This document shows positions 1 to 54,468 of a stretch of 64,000 nucleotides of DNA, piece after piece. The position numbers and the translations under genes were made by a program. The notes under the pieces were generated by a model, which searched no databases, had not been told where the DNA came from, and saw only the letters and a list, made by a program, of their open reading frames with translations. Location: positions 22,215,176 through 22,279,175 of the forward strand of contig CM057152.1 in NCBI GenBank assembly GCA_029962745.1, written 5' to 3'. How positions within the stretch are numbered: position 1 is the first letter of the stretch; the number at the start of each line of letters is the position of its first letter. The DNA comes from Echinometra lucunter. Lineage: Eukaryota > Echinodermata > Echinoidea > Camarodonta > Echinometridae.

Positions 1-424
1 ACTAACTTCACCTTCCATGATGGCATGGCTGTCCATAGTACGGATCTTGGGTTTATGTCGCTTGTGGAGCAACCTTCGCTTCCTGTCTTGCGAGCGTTTG
101 CTTTTCCGGAGAGCAAACATCTTTTCACTTCCTTTCATATCAGTTGTTACTTTTTCTTGGAATTCTTTCTCTTGCGTGACCCCTGACACATTGATCTCCT
201 CTTCCTCATCATTCTGATCCTCTTCCTCTTCCTCTTCCTCCTCGTCTTCCTCCTCTTGGACTTCTTTCTCTTCATCTTGTTTCTCGTGACTCTCGTCCAC
301 TTTCTCTGGTTGTGTGTGCGCACTCTCAACGAGGTTGGATTTTCAATGTTGGCTTGGGGGATGTTTGCTTCTGGATAGCTGATTTTTTCTTCTTGCTTTA
401 TCTGGACTAGGTGGCAGTTCAAAG
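1..424 (-). other. Partial, frameshifted copy of TTBK giant exon start
   Basis: Begins after the same CTTCCAG acceptor as 14975. Three inserted bases (in the region 330-410) break the frame relative to the intact copy. The acidic tract and the KSKRSQDRKRRLLHKRHKPK coding region are preserved. It belongs to the duplicated contig described for 1-1525. Confidence 0.8.
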
Positions 425-1525
425 CTGGAAGCAGAGAATGCAAGAAAAAAATGTAATTATTTAATACACATTGTCTCATATTGATAAAATCTTTTATGCA
501 TTCACAGTTAGAGTGTCTCACATAATAGTATACCTATGGGATAGAGTGAATATCTGAAGATACTATTAAAGTGATTACACAATGTTAATTTTTTTTTTGA
601 TATATGATCGAGAATAGAATTCTAAGAAGAATAACATTCAAATTTGATGATTTTCATTCAAAATCAATGCATTTTGACTAATTTTCTCATGAAAAGTCAA
701 GAGTTGACCAAAAAATTTGAGTATGAGGTATGATGTAAAAGTGGGTACCCAGTTTCGCGCATTGCAGTTGTGCTGCGCGCTAGACTGTGTATGTATTATA
801 CCTTGTGCGCATTTTGCTAGAATTGCGTGACAAGGTACCCACTTTGACGTCATTTTTGCGTCATTGTGGGTACCCAGTTGAAACTGGGTCACAGCTGAGG
901 GGTCAAAAATATCCTGAAATCTTACATTGGGGGTTTCCTTGACACAACTTAAAAAAAATTTAGGCAGATGCAGATGATTTCTGCTCTCATAAAATCATGC
1001 TCTTTTAAATGAACTAACATTGTTTCAGCACTGGGTACCCCCTTTAATGATATTGCACTCTGATGCAAAGTCTCCTTAAGTGATTAGAAAGATATTGAAA
1101 ATGTTTCCTTAGAATAATGTCTAGGATAATACTGCCGTCCAATGACCAAAGGAAGCAACTCTGCAATTTTTTCAAGACTAACCCTTTTTTCCAAATTTGG
1201 GGTACTCTTTTTGTATGCTCTACACAATGATGAAGAAATTAAGGTCACATGACCCCCAATTTTTGCGATATAGACATAATACAAGGAAGCAACCCCATAG
1301 ATTTCCATATAAAACATTTACTAAAAACTCATCTACTGAGCCTTTGTCACCGGATGGCAGAATAAAATGTACATAATTACAGCTATTTAGAAACGAATAT
1401 AAAAGAGCCTTCCCTCTTCCCAATGAAATAACGGAGCATCTTGCTTTGTTAAGAGAGGAGCACTGATTTTTTAGCTGCACATAGTACTATGTAGAAATCT
1501 TTTTAAAGAGCACTGTATATATATA
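1..1525. repeat. Second copy of 14556-16070 (giant-exon start plus intron), at a contig end
   Basis: Same orientation and nearly identical to 14556-16070, with scattered one-base indels such as GAGG/GAG and ATTTTC/ATTTC. 1-424 corresponds to the 5' part of the TTBK giant exon on the minus strand and is frameshifted. 425-1525 corresponds to the preceding intron. It stops inside a (TA)n tract at the gap, whereas the other copy reads through the tract. Most likely an allelic or misplaced contig, not a real tandem duplication. Confidence 0.9.
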
Positions 1526-2025
1526 NNNNNNNNNNNNNNNNNNNNNNNNNNNNNNNNNNNNNNNNNNNNNNNNNNNNNNNNNNNNNNNNNNNNNNNNNNN
1601 NNNNNNNNNNNNNNNNNNNNNNNNNNNNNNNNNNNNNNNNNNNNNNNNNNNNNNNNNNNNNNNNNNNNNNNNNNNNNNNNNNNNNNNNNNNNNNNNNNNN
1701 NNNNNNNNNNNNNNNNNNNNNNNNNNNNNNNNNNNNNNNNNNNNNNNNNNNNNNNNNNNNNNNNNNNNNNNNNNNNNNNNNNNNNNNNNNNNNNNNNNNN
1801 NNNNNNNNNNNNNNNNNNNNNNNNNNNNNNNNNNNNNNNNNNNNNNNNNNNNNNNNNNNNNNNNNNNNNNNNNNNNNNNNNNNNNNNNNNNNNNNNNNNN
1901 NNNNNNNNNNNNNNNNNNNNNNNNNNNNNNNNNNNNNNNNNNNNNNNNNNNNNNNNNNNNNNNNNNNNNNNNNNNNNNNNNNNNNNNNNNNNNNNNNNNN
2001 NNNNNNNNNNNNNNNNNNNNNNNNN
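1526..2025. other. Assembly gap (500 N)
   Basis: Exactly 500 N. The left flank ends in (TA)n; the right flank begins with a pyrimidine-rich tract and a C-run. Confidence 1.
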
Positions 2026-3308
2026 CCCTCCTCTTGCCCTTCTTCATCTCCCTTCCCCCCCCCCCCCCTCTCGCATCTAGAACAGACCCCCCCCACACAC
2101 ACACACATAATAAACACGAAGTGCTACTACACTAATAACACAGAGAATCTCTTAGTTGTAAGGATCTGTCCATCACTCGTAAAAATATTTTATTTACAGC
2201 CTCTACAAGTACAAAAAGGGCCAGTACAGGTAGACTGTATGCAATACATATATTACCTCAATTTATAATGAACAAAAAGGCAAGTTTGATACGTACTATT
2301 GGTATTATTGAAATTAACACCAGATAACATTTCATAAATTATATCCATTAAAAGCAAAATAACCGTCCTCGGAATTTAGATGCATCGCGACTTTTAAATA
2401 AAGAGATGTAGATTCATTTTCCTTGTTATTTATATTGTTTGTATCTCACTTGACAATGAGAAAAAAAAAATACTCCCATTCCCCATGAATAAATAATGGT
2501 AATCGTATACTATGACCACATGATACCTTCAATCAGACAGACACCATTCCAAATTCCAAATCGACTATTTAACGACCGACTCTCGGCATCCGCTGTAAAA
2601 CGTCATTTTTGGTTCGGTCTGTTGTCAGTCCGGTGTCGCTCTCGGAGGTACGATACCCTGGTCACACCACCAAGATCGATTGCAGACCGATCAACAGATC
2701 AAACAAAACGTTACATTACATTCAAATGGTCTAGATTCGGTCTTTTAGGGAGTCGTTTTTTGGTGCGACTAGGATATGACTGAGGTATGACAGCAGAAGC
2801 GTAGGGAGAATATTTGGGGTATTGCTTGAAATCTTTCTTCTCTGACTTGCGTAAGGTAAAGACAACATTTCAGTAAACCTGAATATTTGAGCACACAAGC
2901 ACATACTCATACCTTTCTCTTCAAGTAAATAAAAGCAAAAAACAAACGAACATGTACCAGTTAAGAGGGACAATGCTTTACATATATCCATCATTTGGAG
3001 ATACATTATGGATAACAATGGGGTATAATTATTCCTTCTCGTGATTTTGAACATTCTTCTCTGGGATGGACAGCTATAAGAATTATTCTCCTGAAAATAT
3101 CACAGTTAAATAGTAAAATTTCCTCTACCTATGGGACGGATATTTTCTATGAATTGGTTTTTACCTATTTGGTACCACATGAAATTAATAATAGGAAAAA
3201 AAAACCCTGACCAATATAAATAATTTAATACTTAGATTGCACTAATTTATAAAACCTTGACATACGTTTTAAGTTTTAAGTATTAAAGCTAAGAGAAAAA
3301 GAGAAGAG

Positions 3309-3425
3309 AGGTGGAAACAGAGAGGGGGAGACAGAGATGGGGAGACAGAGATGGGGAGACAGAGAGAGAGAGAGAGAGGGAGCGAGCAGGAGGGAAAGTG
3401 AGAGAGTGGGGTAAGAGAAAAGGAG
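3309..3425 (+). repeat. GA-rich microsatellite
   Basis: Repeated GGGGAGACAGAGAT units followed by (GA)n. The short open frames across it on both strands are a consequence of the simple repeat. Confidence 0.85.
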
Positions 3426-4092
3426 AGCAATTCAAAGAGAAAAGAATGCAGTATAAGAATAGACAGTTCACGAGTGAAAAATATCAAGAAAAGGAAAAAA
3501 ATGAGTAGAATACTCTTCCAGTCACTAAAAGTGATGAAGTACTATAGATTCTAATACTATATGTAAATATGCCTTGAAAGAAAACTTACTCTATCCTTAC
3601 TCAAATTCTAAGCTATCTGTTTACGGCTTACTCCTAGGGAAGCTGGCATTTTGATCAGGGAAAATACTGATATACATGTACTGCATAAAAAAAATTGCTC
3701 AGCATGCAATACAAAGAAAAAAAAGATAGTTACAATTCTAGAGACCACGATATATATAACCTTGCAGTTTATATTAGTGCTATGTCTGAAAAAGAAGAAG
3801 AAGAAAAAAAAACATTCCCCACAAGCTAGATTACAGGAAGGTATTTGCACATTTTCACCATTTTCTACAAATTAATACAAAAAGCTCCATAAAAATAGGA
3901 TAAAAATCATTACATCTCAAGCACTTTACACAATAATGCTATTCCATGTTTTATGTCATTTAAAATCGGATTAGCAACTCTTTGCCTCTCAGTGGACAAA
4001 AATGTATATTGGTATGAGTGAAAGAAAGATGTATCAGAGCAATGGATTGGTGATATATTTTGAATAATTTGAATGGGGGGGGGGGGGGGGGG

Positions 4093-4391
4093 GTGTTCCA
4101 CAAAGCTGTGCGCAAAGTTACACATGACTTTAAGAACGATTAAAATATGTACAGGCAACTGAAATGCGCAGAGTTCTTCCTCTTGTTTTGAAAGTGTGAT
4201 TGTATTTCTCATTATCTCAATTAAATCGTTGGCAAAAAATATACTTCACATTAAAAATGCTTTGTTCATGATAATAATGTTGCTCTACATACACATTTCA
4301 TCTTAAATATGATTGAGAATCCAATTTTGTTTTCCATATTCAAGTCATTCTTAAAGTCGTGCGTCATTTTGCATACAGCTTTGTGAAACAC
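4093..4391. mobile_element. MITE, GTGTT(C/T)CACAAAGCTGT termini
   Basis: The left arm from 4093 (GTGTTCCACAAAGCTGTGCG) is inversely matched at 4345-4391 (reverse complement GTGTTTCACAAAGCTGTATG), followed by a further matching GACTTTAAGAA(C/T)GA in both arms. About 47-bp terminal inverted repeats, 300 bp in all. Confidence 0.75.
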
Positions 4392-4614
4392 GTCACTGGA
4401 CAGGAAGAACTGTTTAAGTCTCGTGAATGTGGTCCAATGTAGGACAACTTGACAAATCATTCATTACATTTTGTTTCAGAAATACAAGGTACAATACACC
4501 AAATGCTGTAAAATCATTCAGTAAATTACTGCAGAAATTTACCTCGTCATTTTGTGAATTAATGAGTGAAGAGTTGTCAATGATTTCACATGAAATTTCA
4601 TCATTGTATTTACA

Positions 4615-4660
4615 AACCGGCGAATCCGCAATGCATTGCGTATTGCAGAATCGCCGGTTC
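4615..4660. repeat. Imperfect hairpin
   Basis: AACCGGCGAATCCGCAAT and its inverse ATTGCAGAATCGCCGGTT form an 18-bp stem with two mismatches. Confidence 0.6.
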
Positions 4661-5331
4661 AAAGAAACGACAACTTGTTAATGTAACATTTTCGAAGGTT
4701 TGATTCATTCATTAATCCCCATATAAAAAAATTTCGTTACTTCCTCAATTTTTATCTACTGTAGATGGAAAAGAAAATTGACTAACCTGATTCTTCTTTT
4801 TCAGCTTACATTCAAAGTAATGTATCGTTAAGGTCAGTTTGCCATTTAATAATTAGGTTACTTAATTATTCTTTAGAAAAATGGGGAAAGAGAGAATACA
4901 AGAACACTTCCATGTAATCAAAAGTAATGATGTTAAGTTGGTGCATCCCAGACTTCAACTTTGGCAGAAAACAGGGAAAGTGATCACATACACTTTCAAG
5001 AAATCAAGCAAAGGGCAAATCATTTGTTTGGAGTCAGAGGGGCGTTAACTTGTATAATTTTGTACACAGTAAATGCCCTTTTGGCTCTCAAACAGAAGAA
5101 ATTCAGTACCTTGTACGCAGCCTTCTGACATGAGAAACCAGAACAATGACATATAACCATAAGTTGAACATAATTTCAATAGGCAATACTTAAGGGTACT
5201 GAAACTGGCTTGGAGTTGATTTTCAGAGTCATTGCAATTATATTGATAGTTGAGCATAACTGGCTCAAGTTCATAACTCACTGGTGAAGATATGATAAGC
5301 AAAGGTTTAGTAGGAAGAAAAGCATAGTGGA

Positions 5332-5544
5332 GGGTGTTTCACAAAGAGTAAAGTTGGACTTAAAGTCGCACTTAAATTCCTAGTTGCATGCTGTATATTA
5401 TGCATCACCGCAGTGGTCAGATCATGCTCAGGGGACGCGCGCTATTGGGAAGTCAATCAAAGAAACTACACATTAAATACCGGTTGCACATTGGCGCTAA
5501 CGTATTACTCTAAGTCCAACTTAACTCTTTGTGAAGCATCCCCC
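5332..5544. mobile_element. MITE, TTTCACAAAGAGT termini
   Basis: The left arm GGGTGTTTCACAAAGAGTAA, then AGTTGGACTTAAAGT, is inversely matched by ACTCTAAGTCCAACTTAACT then CTTTGTGAAGCATCCC. About 35-bp arms in a 213-bp element. The outermost bases resemble the 4093-4391 MITE, so the two may share a transposase source. Confidence 0.75.
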
Positions 5545-6159
5545 AGAGTTCTATTGTTAAGAATGGTATTATCACTTAATGGCATGAACACGGGATGACA
5601 ATGCGGGAAATGTTACCAGTACTCCTCAAAAACAGCCAAAAAACTGTTCCTTTTCAGAGAGCATTCCAAGTATCTTGTTTAAATTTCTAATAGATTCTTC
5701 TACAGAGTGCTTCCCTTCAGCTAAAAAATGAGGTTTGTTATAAAGCGAGTTGGAAATATGCTCTATTTTTCTACTAGTAAATGGCTAGAACATGCACCTT
5801 AGTGACTACCACTAGTCTGTTGGTTTCATGCAAGATATAAGAGAGTGATACAGCAACTGATCCACAGCTTGAGTTGCATTTCCTTTTGACACACAAGAGC
5901 CATTTCAATAAATAGTCAAACTTTACACGATACTTCTTAATATAAAAAAGCAACATCATCATGTTGTACATCGCAACAATAAAGATAGAACTTTCTTGTA
6001 AATGGTGTTTTACAAATTATGTGCAAATAAGTTAATGGTACATAATGCAGATAGTTACAAGTCCGAGTTCAAAATCTACAGTTATAAACTTTATATACAA
6101 GAAGTGCTTGACATCAAGCACAGTTTCTTTTTTTTCTGCACTTTTTTTTTCTTCAAAAG

Positions 6160-6165
6160 TTTATT
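6160..6165 (-). terminator. Candidate polyadenylation signal
   Basis: AATAAA on the minus strand, about 200 nt downstream of the proposed TTBK stop. Such hexamers are frequent in AT-rich DNA, so this is only consistent with the model, not proof of it. Confidence 0.2.
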
Positions 6166-6364
6166 TTTATCAAAGAAGACAACACATACAGGAAGCACTA
6201 GTTATATTGAATCAATAGGTTTGAAAGTACACAGTGAGCAGAAAATATTCAGTTCAGATCTATTGGTATCATGTGCAATGTTTGACCCAACCAGGCTTCG
6301 ACAACAAACTGATGACGGTAGAGTTCTGTGATTAAGTAGCTGGACCATGTTTCAGTAAGTTGGA

Positions 6365-48417
<42,053 letters not shown>

Positions 48418-48714
48418 GGCGACCGCTGCTCTATATCCAGGTGATGGTGGGAGTTACTGCTACGTATGGTCTACGGCCCACTGCTCTGTCAGCATCCTAC
48501 AGAACGAAAAAATAGATAGACGATACGTACATGTAATTATGAATTAAAATAGCAAATACTGTAAATGCAGAAATGTTCATGGTACATTAATTTTTTCGGA
48601 TTTTGCACTATTTTCGGCAACCCCAAGTTCCAGAACTCCCCAAAACAACATCACGACTTCATATGCACTGAAAAATCAAATAAAATCGTGCGCAAATTTA
48701 AGAACCGCCGAATA

Positions 48715-48900
48715 CAGGCCTTAAATTTCAATAATTTTAGGGCAAGGCCACTTTTCTGTAGGGCACATTCCTATATCACAGCATAAATAGGAAAAATTAA
48801 AAAGGGCACAATCAATCTCCAAGGCCAATCAGAGGGGCACTGAGGCCAATCAAAAGGGCATGCCATGGCCTTGGTGGCCTTGGATTAATTTAAGCCCTGC
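48715..48900. mobile_element. Possible MITE, AGG(C/G)CTTAAAT termini
   Basis: Left AGGCCTTAAATTTCAATAAT and right inverse of ATTAATTTAAGCCCT. Interior repeats of AAGGGCA and GGCCAATC. Arms are short and diverged. Confidence 0.45.
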
Positions 48901-49594
48901 GAATATGTTCTTGGGTTGCTCAGCACGAAAATTTAATCACACAAAAATGGTAGTATTTATAGTAACAGGAGATCAGAATAAAAACAAAGAAGTAATAATG
49001 TAAGAATAATAAAGACTGGGAAAGAAAAAAAGAAATATACAAGAGCAACTGTAATGACAATAACAAAGTTAACAACACCATTTGAAGCAAACTCCTGCTT
49101 GGTGGGGGATACAATGCAAGAACTCAAAATATCAAAGTGTCCACTGTATGAAGTATGAATACGAACATGTACAAACAGTGGGTACCATGTGCCCACGCCA
49201 TATTTTTTTTGCTATCATTATCTATAGTTCGTGAAGATCAAAAAACATAAAAACCACTAGAAAATTGTTCCTTACCTGACAGAGCAATCAGTGCATTTCT
49301 TTGGAAATTACTTCTTTTTTTTTTCTTCAGATAATACCTCAACACCCTCAAATCAAATAGACTGTGTGTAGACTAAATTCTTCCTAATTCCTGACCTGAC
49401 ATAAACAAAAAATCTATAAGGCAAACATTCCACTAATTACCCATCACCATGTCTGGGGAGAATAGAGGAGTTCACTCACATGGGTTGCACAGTTAGGTGA
49501 GGTGTCTGTTATCAGTTATGACGTCAACTAATCCAAAGAGACGATACACGCTCATCTTTAATTTGAGCCTTGGAAAGAAGGGAACGCAGTTTAA

Positions 49595-50003
49595 CCCATT
49601 CGTGACAGGAATTATTTAAAGCCTAATTTGATCAGCTTTTATTCTTCAAATTGGCAACACCACAATTTTTCTTTCATTGCTACATTTTTAAAATAAAAAG
49701 TCATGTATCTGAAATAAATATAAATTGGCAAAAAGTCTGAAGAGAATTCAAAAAGTTGCCAATTTGCAGAGGAAAATGGTGATTTTAAGATTTCCATTGC
49801 ATTGCCAATTTAAGGATTTTAAGGCTTATTTTCATTTTAAAAATTTTCAACATCGAACAGAAAATATTGACGCAACAAAAATGAGCACAGTTTGTGTAGA
49901 AATTTTTGCTCTTTCTACTCATGTATTTGGAATGATTTCTAGGGCTCTGCATCAAAGGTTACAAGGCCAAACCACATAATGTGGACCTTCTGTCACGAAT
50001 GGG
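49595..50003 (+). mobile_element. TTAA-flanked MITE family T, copy 2
   Basis: Perfect TTAA on both sides (49591-49594, 50004-50007), termini CCCATTCGTGACAG/CTGTCACGAATGGG. Same interior as copy 1. Confidence 0.9.
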
Positions 50004-50079
50004 TTAAAAAAGTGACCTTACTTGCCAGTGGTGCTTGCCCTATGTGTTAGTTGACATGACCTCTCATGTCAGACCTTAA

Positions 50080-50659
50080 AGGGGAAGTCCACCCTGATAT
50101 TAAGTCGCTTTGAATAAATAGAGTAAAATTAAACAAGCAAAACAGTGAAAAATTTATTGAAATCGGATGAAAAATAACAAATTACGGCATTTTTAATTTT
50201 TGCATTGCTCCATGAAACATTGATATTCAAATCAAAGGCTGTGTACAAATTACAAAATAATCTCACTTGTATGATATGATATTATAAATATATTTCAGTT
50301 TTTTGCTCCAAGGATGTAAAACATGGTCTGACTCCTCATGAAATGTGTAAGGTCATCAGTACTACAACTTATTTTGATACAAGTGAGATTTTCTTCATTA
50401 TGAGAAAAATGAAATATTTGAGATTTCACATAATAAAACACAGTACAAAAGAAAAGTGAGCTTACATGTATGACATCATCAGCTCACTCATTTGCATTCA
50501 GCCCATGCATACATGTATCACTGTTTCACGAAATAATGCAAAACTTTAAAATGCTGTAACTTTATTTTTCATTCGATTCTGATGAAATTTTAAATGTTTT
50601 GTTTGTTTAATTTTACTCTACTGATTCAACTTGACCTATATTTTGGCTGGACTTGGCCT
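50080..50659. mobile_element. piggyBac-like MITE with perfect TTAA duplication
   Basis: TTAA (50076-50079)|AGGGGAAGTCCACCC … GGCTGGACTTGGCCT|TTAA (50660-50663). Inside the ends the arms continue as an imperfect inverted repeat of about 150 bp (AGAGTAAAATTAAACAA, CGGATGAAAAATAA and TTTTGCATT in both). No ORF. Confidence 0.88.
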
Positions 50660-51869
50660 TTAATAATTGGGAGAAGCTGGATACTACATTCTGCCTACAT
50701 TGCTTTAGTAAACCTCATTACGAAGAAACACACTTGGATAAAAACTATGATCTTCCCTGAGTGGCAAACGTAGCAGCCTGACCTCAGGATGTGCAGACGA
50801 GATCAAATCCTAGGTCCCCAACATACCAACATGTACTAATCCCTATGGTGATAAGAGAATGCCAACTCTGATGGTCACTTGCCGCATATTCAGTCCTCTT
50901 TCAAAACCTTGCCCAATCAAGTGGATGAAAATGAAATGTACAAATAGAGCACACTGAGCTCACTCCTATATCATCAAAACTTTGAGTCTTAATTCTATAG
51001 ATGTACATCATTAATAAAATTACATCTGGTAATTTTGGTTGTAATCACGAACCGATTATTCTTAAAACTGTAATGGTCGCTTGTGTGGAGTCAACCACGT
51101 CATTGTGCACATTATATTCACGGCTCTTTGGCAGAGGCATGCGCAGAATCTTGGGCCATATGTCTTCTATCACACTGAGGAAATGGCAGACATGTAAACA
51201 AGATGGGGGGGGGGGCAACAACTGTGTCACAGAGAAGAGTCTGGACAGATTGATAGCCTGTCAAAAAGACTACTAAAAACATATGCATGATAGTTCATGA
51301 TTGGTTTTTTATTACTCTTTTGTACTGCAAAGTTTGATGTACAGGTATTGGGAATATTAGAAGAAAACCTTATTAAGTTATTCACATTTGTGGGCTTAAG
51401 CAATAATATCAAAGCTCTATTCAAATAACTTGAATGTTAATTTCAATTTCAATTACAGTTTAATGATTTCTGGGGGGGGGGGAACTTTACAGCTAGAATA
51501 ACACTAAACACAACCATCATACTTTGACAATTGAGCATTGAGCATTTGTTTTGGTTTATGGCAAGCATATACATGTAATGCTGTCCAGAGTCATTCAAAG
51601 TCAAACTGCAAAACCCACCCCCATGTTCCCCCTTCCCCTCCCCCCCCCAAACTAAAAAATCCCCTGCAACATTATCCTATAACAGTTCTTAGACTACCCA
51701 GTTTCTTAGAGGAGACTCTACCCAGGGCTCAGCACTAACAGGCACCCTGGACACATGGGCCTCAGAAATTTAGGTCCGGACCTAACCTTAAACAATTTGA
51801 ACAAAGGGCTCAATACCTCCAGAGTCTGGAATTTCAGTCTGGACCCCCTACCAAAAAAATCAGTCAGTA

Positions 51870-52756
51870 GGCGCGTTCACACCTACCTGATCAGGAAAAA
51901 TACCCGTAAATTACGAGAACTTGTTAAGGCCCCAAAATACCCGATAATTGTTCCGCGCTTTCACACCTACCTGAAGCCAGACTTCTTTGGGGTGAGTTCT
52001 CGAAGTTACGAGCATGCGCAGAACGATTTATTTTGCAGATGAGGCTCGCGCTTTTAAATTCGCTCAGCTAGCTCAGCTCTTGATAGCGCTAGCTAGTTAG
52101 CTCGATGCGATCATTGATACGTCTCTACATATTGATGTACACTTGCAGTCTGATAATCTCTCTTTAGAACTTTCAGTTTATTTTTTATTTCGAGAGGTAT
52201 CCTCTAACCAGAGGCTGGCAAGTCTTGCCGCGAGCATATCGTAGATAGTCCTATTTCTTTGGCTGGAGGAGGGCACTGCCATGTACACCACCTCCTCCCT
52301 CCACATCGCTATCAGCGATGATCGTAGGATGACATACTACCGTATCGATATCAGAATAAATCATAAATAAAAAACACGAAAGGGGAACAGAACTTTACTA
52401 AAACAACGACGTAGCTAGAAATAGACAATACAAATCTCAAATCCAGAATGTGTGGGTACACAAACGATAACGACGTCCAATACGTACACACAGTACAGTA
52501 CACGGTTCGTGCGCAAGTGCTTGATGGAATAGATTTTCTCGTAATTTGCTTTCACATTACAAAAATCCCCGCGACCTGGGAGAAAGTACTCGTAATTTTG
52601 AGAAAGTACCTACTAATTTACGGGTATTTTCTTACGAGGATATTACGCGTAATTTGGTTTCACACTGGCAAAATACCTGGTATTTTCTGATCGGGGTAGA
52701 ATACCCGATCTGAAAATACCAGGTATTTTTCCTGATCGGGTAGGTGTGAAAGCGCC
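51870..52756. mobile_element. MITE, GGCGC(G/T)TTCACACCTACC termini, TA flanks
   Basis: TA|GGCGCGTTCACACCTACCTG … GGTAGGTGTGAAAGCGCC|TA. The sub-terminal motif CTTTCACACCTACCTGA recurs at 51958. Palindromes AATACC(T/C)GGTATTTTC cluster near the right end. 887 bp; TA flanks suggest a Tc1/mariner-type source. Confidence 0.82.
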
Positions 52757-53748
52757 TAGTGTACAGCCATGCTCTATGGCTAGGGCTGGGAGTGCATTTC
52801 GCAGACTAAATGCAGTTCATTATTCACAATCACAACTCTAACATACCTGGCAATGTTTCAGCTCTCACAATACACCCCCTTCCTTTTCAAAAACATATGC
52901 TACATTCTCAACATACATGTATTGAAGGGTGGATGTGATACCATTATCCAGGGGCATATCCAGGATTTTGTCCAAAAAAGTGGGGAGCAAATCACACAAT
53001 TTCACACAAGCAAAAAAGAAGACGACGACAAATTCTGGGGTGTCTCTTTGTCCTTCCAAATTCCTGACAAGCGAAAGAGAAAAAAAAAAGGTCATCGGGT
53101 CTAAAAAAGTTAGCATAATGTACACTTTGGTTTCAAAAGGGGGGAGGGCACAGGCTGGAAATGCTTCACAACCCGTCCAAGTCAGCCACTGCCATTATCT
53201 TTGGGGGTTCTCTTGACATGTAAGATTACGACCAAGGGAGAGCCCATGATGACGATGATACAGGCCATGTCATCTCAGAAGGCCCAGTATCACATCGTAT
53301 CAGTGGGTTGTCTAGCACACATGCCTCCATCAATCAGCATCATCAAGATACAACTCCATCTCATTTTCCATTCTCTCTGTTCTCAATCATTTATTGCAAT
53401 CACCTTTAAAGCTCCTTTACAGTTTTGCTAGGGGGAAGAAAATGGAAATGAAACTGATTTATAGTCCAACATTGACCATCTTGCATAAAAAGATACTTGT
53501 GTGAGATCAAGTGATATTTCATTTATGATTTCTGGTGATTTTTTACAGCAAATATCTCAAAGAAACACACTATTACAGCTGCATGTACAATCTGCCCTAT
53601 GCTAGGTCCCCTGCACCCTGAGAGATCTGCACATGACCATCACAGTGTTTTGTAAAGCTTGATGTGTAAACAGAGCTCTCACTGCCTTTACACATGTGCA
53701 GGCCCAGTGTGATGCATGTCGACGTTGGAGTTCTACGTCACTGACCCG

Positions 53749-53787
<39 letters not shown>

Positions 53788-54085
53788 GCCTTTAATATTA
53801 ACCTGGGGAGGAAAAAACTCCACAGCATCATAGTTTTGCTAGCGTCTTGCTACTAACCAGCTAAAGAAGCAAAGAAAGCTGACAAATAATTTTGGAGGGC
53901 CAACCAAAACTGCATATAGCCTTAAAGTCTTCTTTCAGCTCTGCTTACAAAGTACATGTATGTCTAAACAGCATGCCATACATGTACCTACATGTATGTG
54001 AAGATTCTTTCTGATCTTTTCCATGGTATCACTTACATTACATGTATCATTACAAGTAACTGAAGAGCTGCAGAAAGGGGTAGGA

Positions 54086-54468
54086 TGTAGTTCACCAGCG
54101 TAAATCCGTTTTGAGGAGTGGGGGGGGGGGGATGATCACCTTTTTTGCCAATTTTTTTCCGTGAACTCCCACAAAAGTATACACACACATCCTCATTTCA
54201 CCTGCGCAGACCCCCCCCCCACATTACATTATTATTTTGCGAGCGAGCGAAGTGAGCGAACGAAAAATTGCCACTTTTATGGTTTTGAAGAGTATTTCAA
54301 ATACCGTAAAATTTTTTAAAAATTTTATAAAAAAACTCACCGACTGATGAAAATCCTTTTTTCCTTAAAAATGAGGGGATATTTGTACACACCATCCCCC
54401 CTCTTGAAAAAGTGGGGGGGGGGGGGATATATCACCCCCATCCCCCGGGATTTACGCCAATGATGTAG
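54086..54468. mobile_element. Possible transposon fragment with G-runs
   Basis: Left GATGTAGTTCACCAGCGTAA ATCC and right inverse of GGATTTACGCCAATGATGTA, with G-runs beside both ends and a central GCGAGCGAGCGAAGTGAGCG repeat. Confidence 0.55.

Larger units (their letters stand above)
2026..6364. other. 3' flank of TTBK: no recognised gene
   Basis: Apart from the two MITEs, the GA repeat, the 4615 hairpin and a G-run at 4076-4093, I see no splice-bounded or conserved coding sequence here. It probably holds the TTBK 3' UTR at its high-coordinate side. Confidence 0.5.

Noticed and set aside
1487..2117. ORFs spanning the N gap
   Set aside because: Composed almost wholly of unknown residues.
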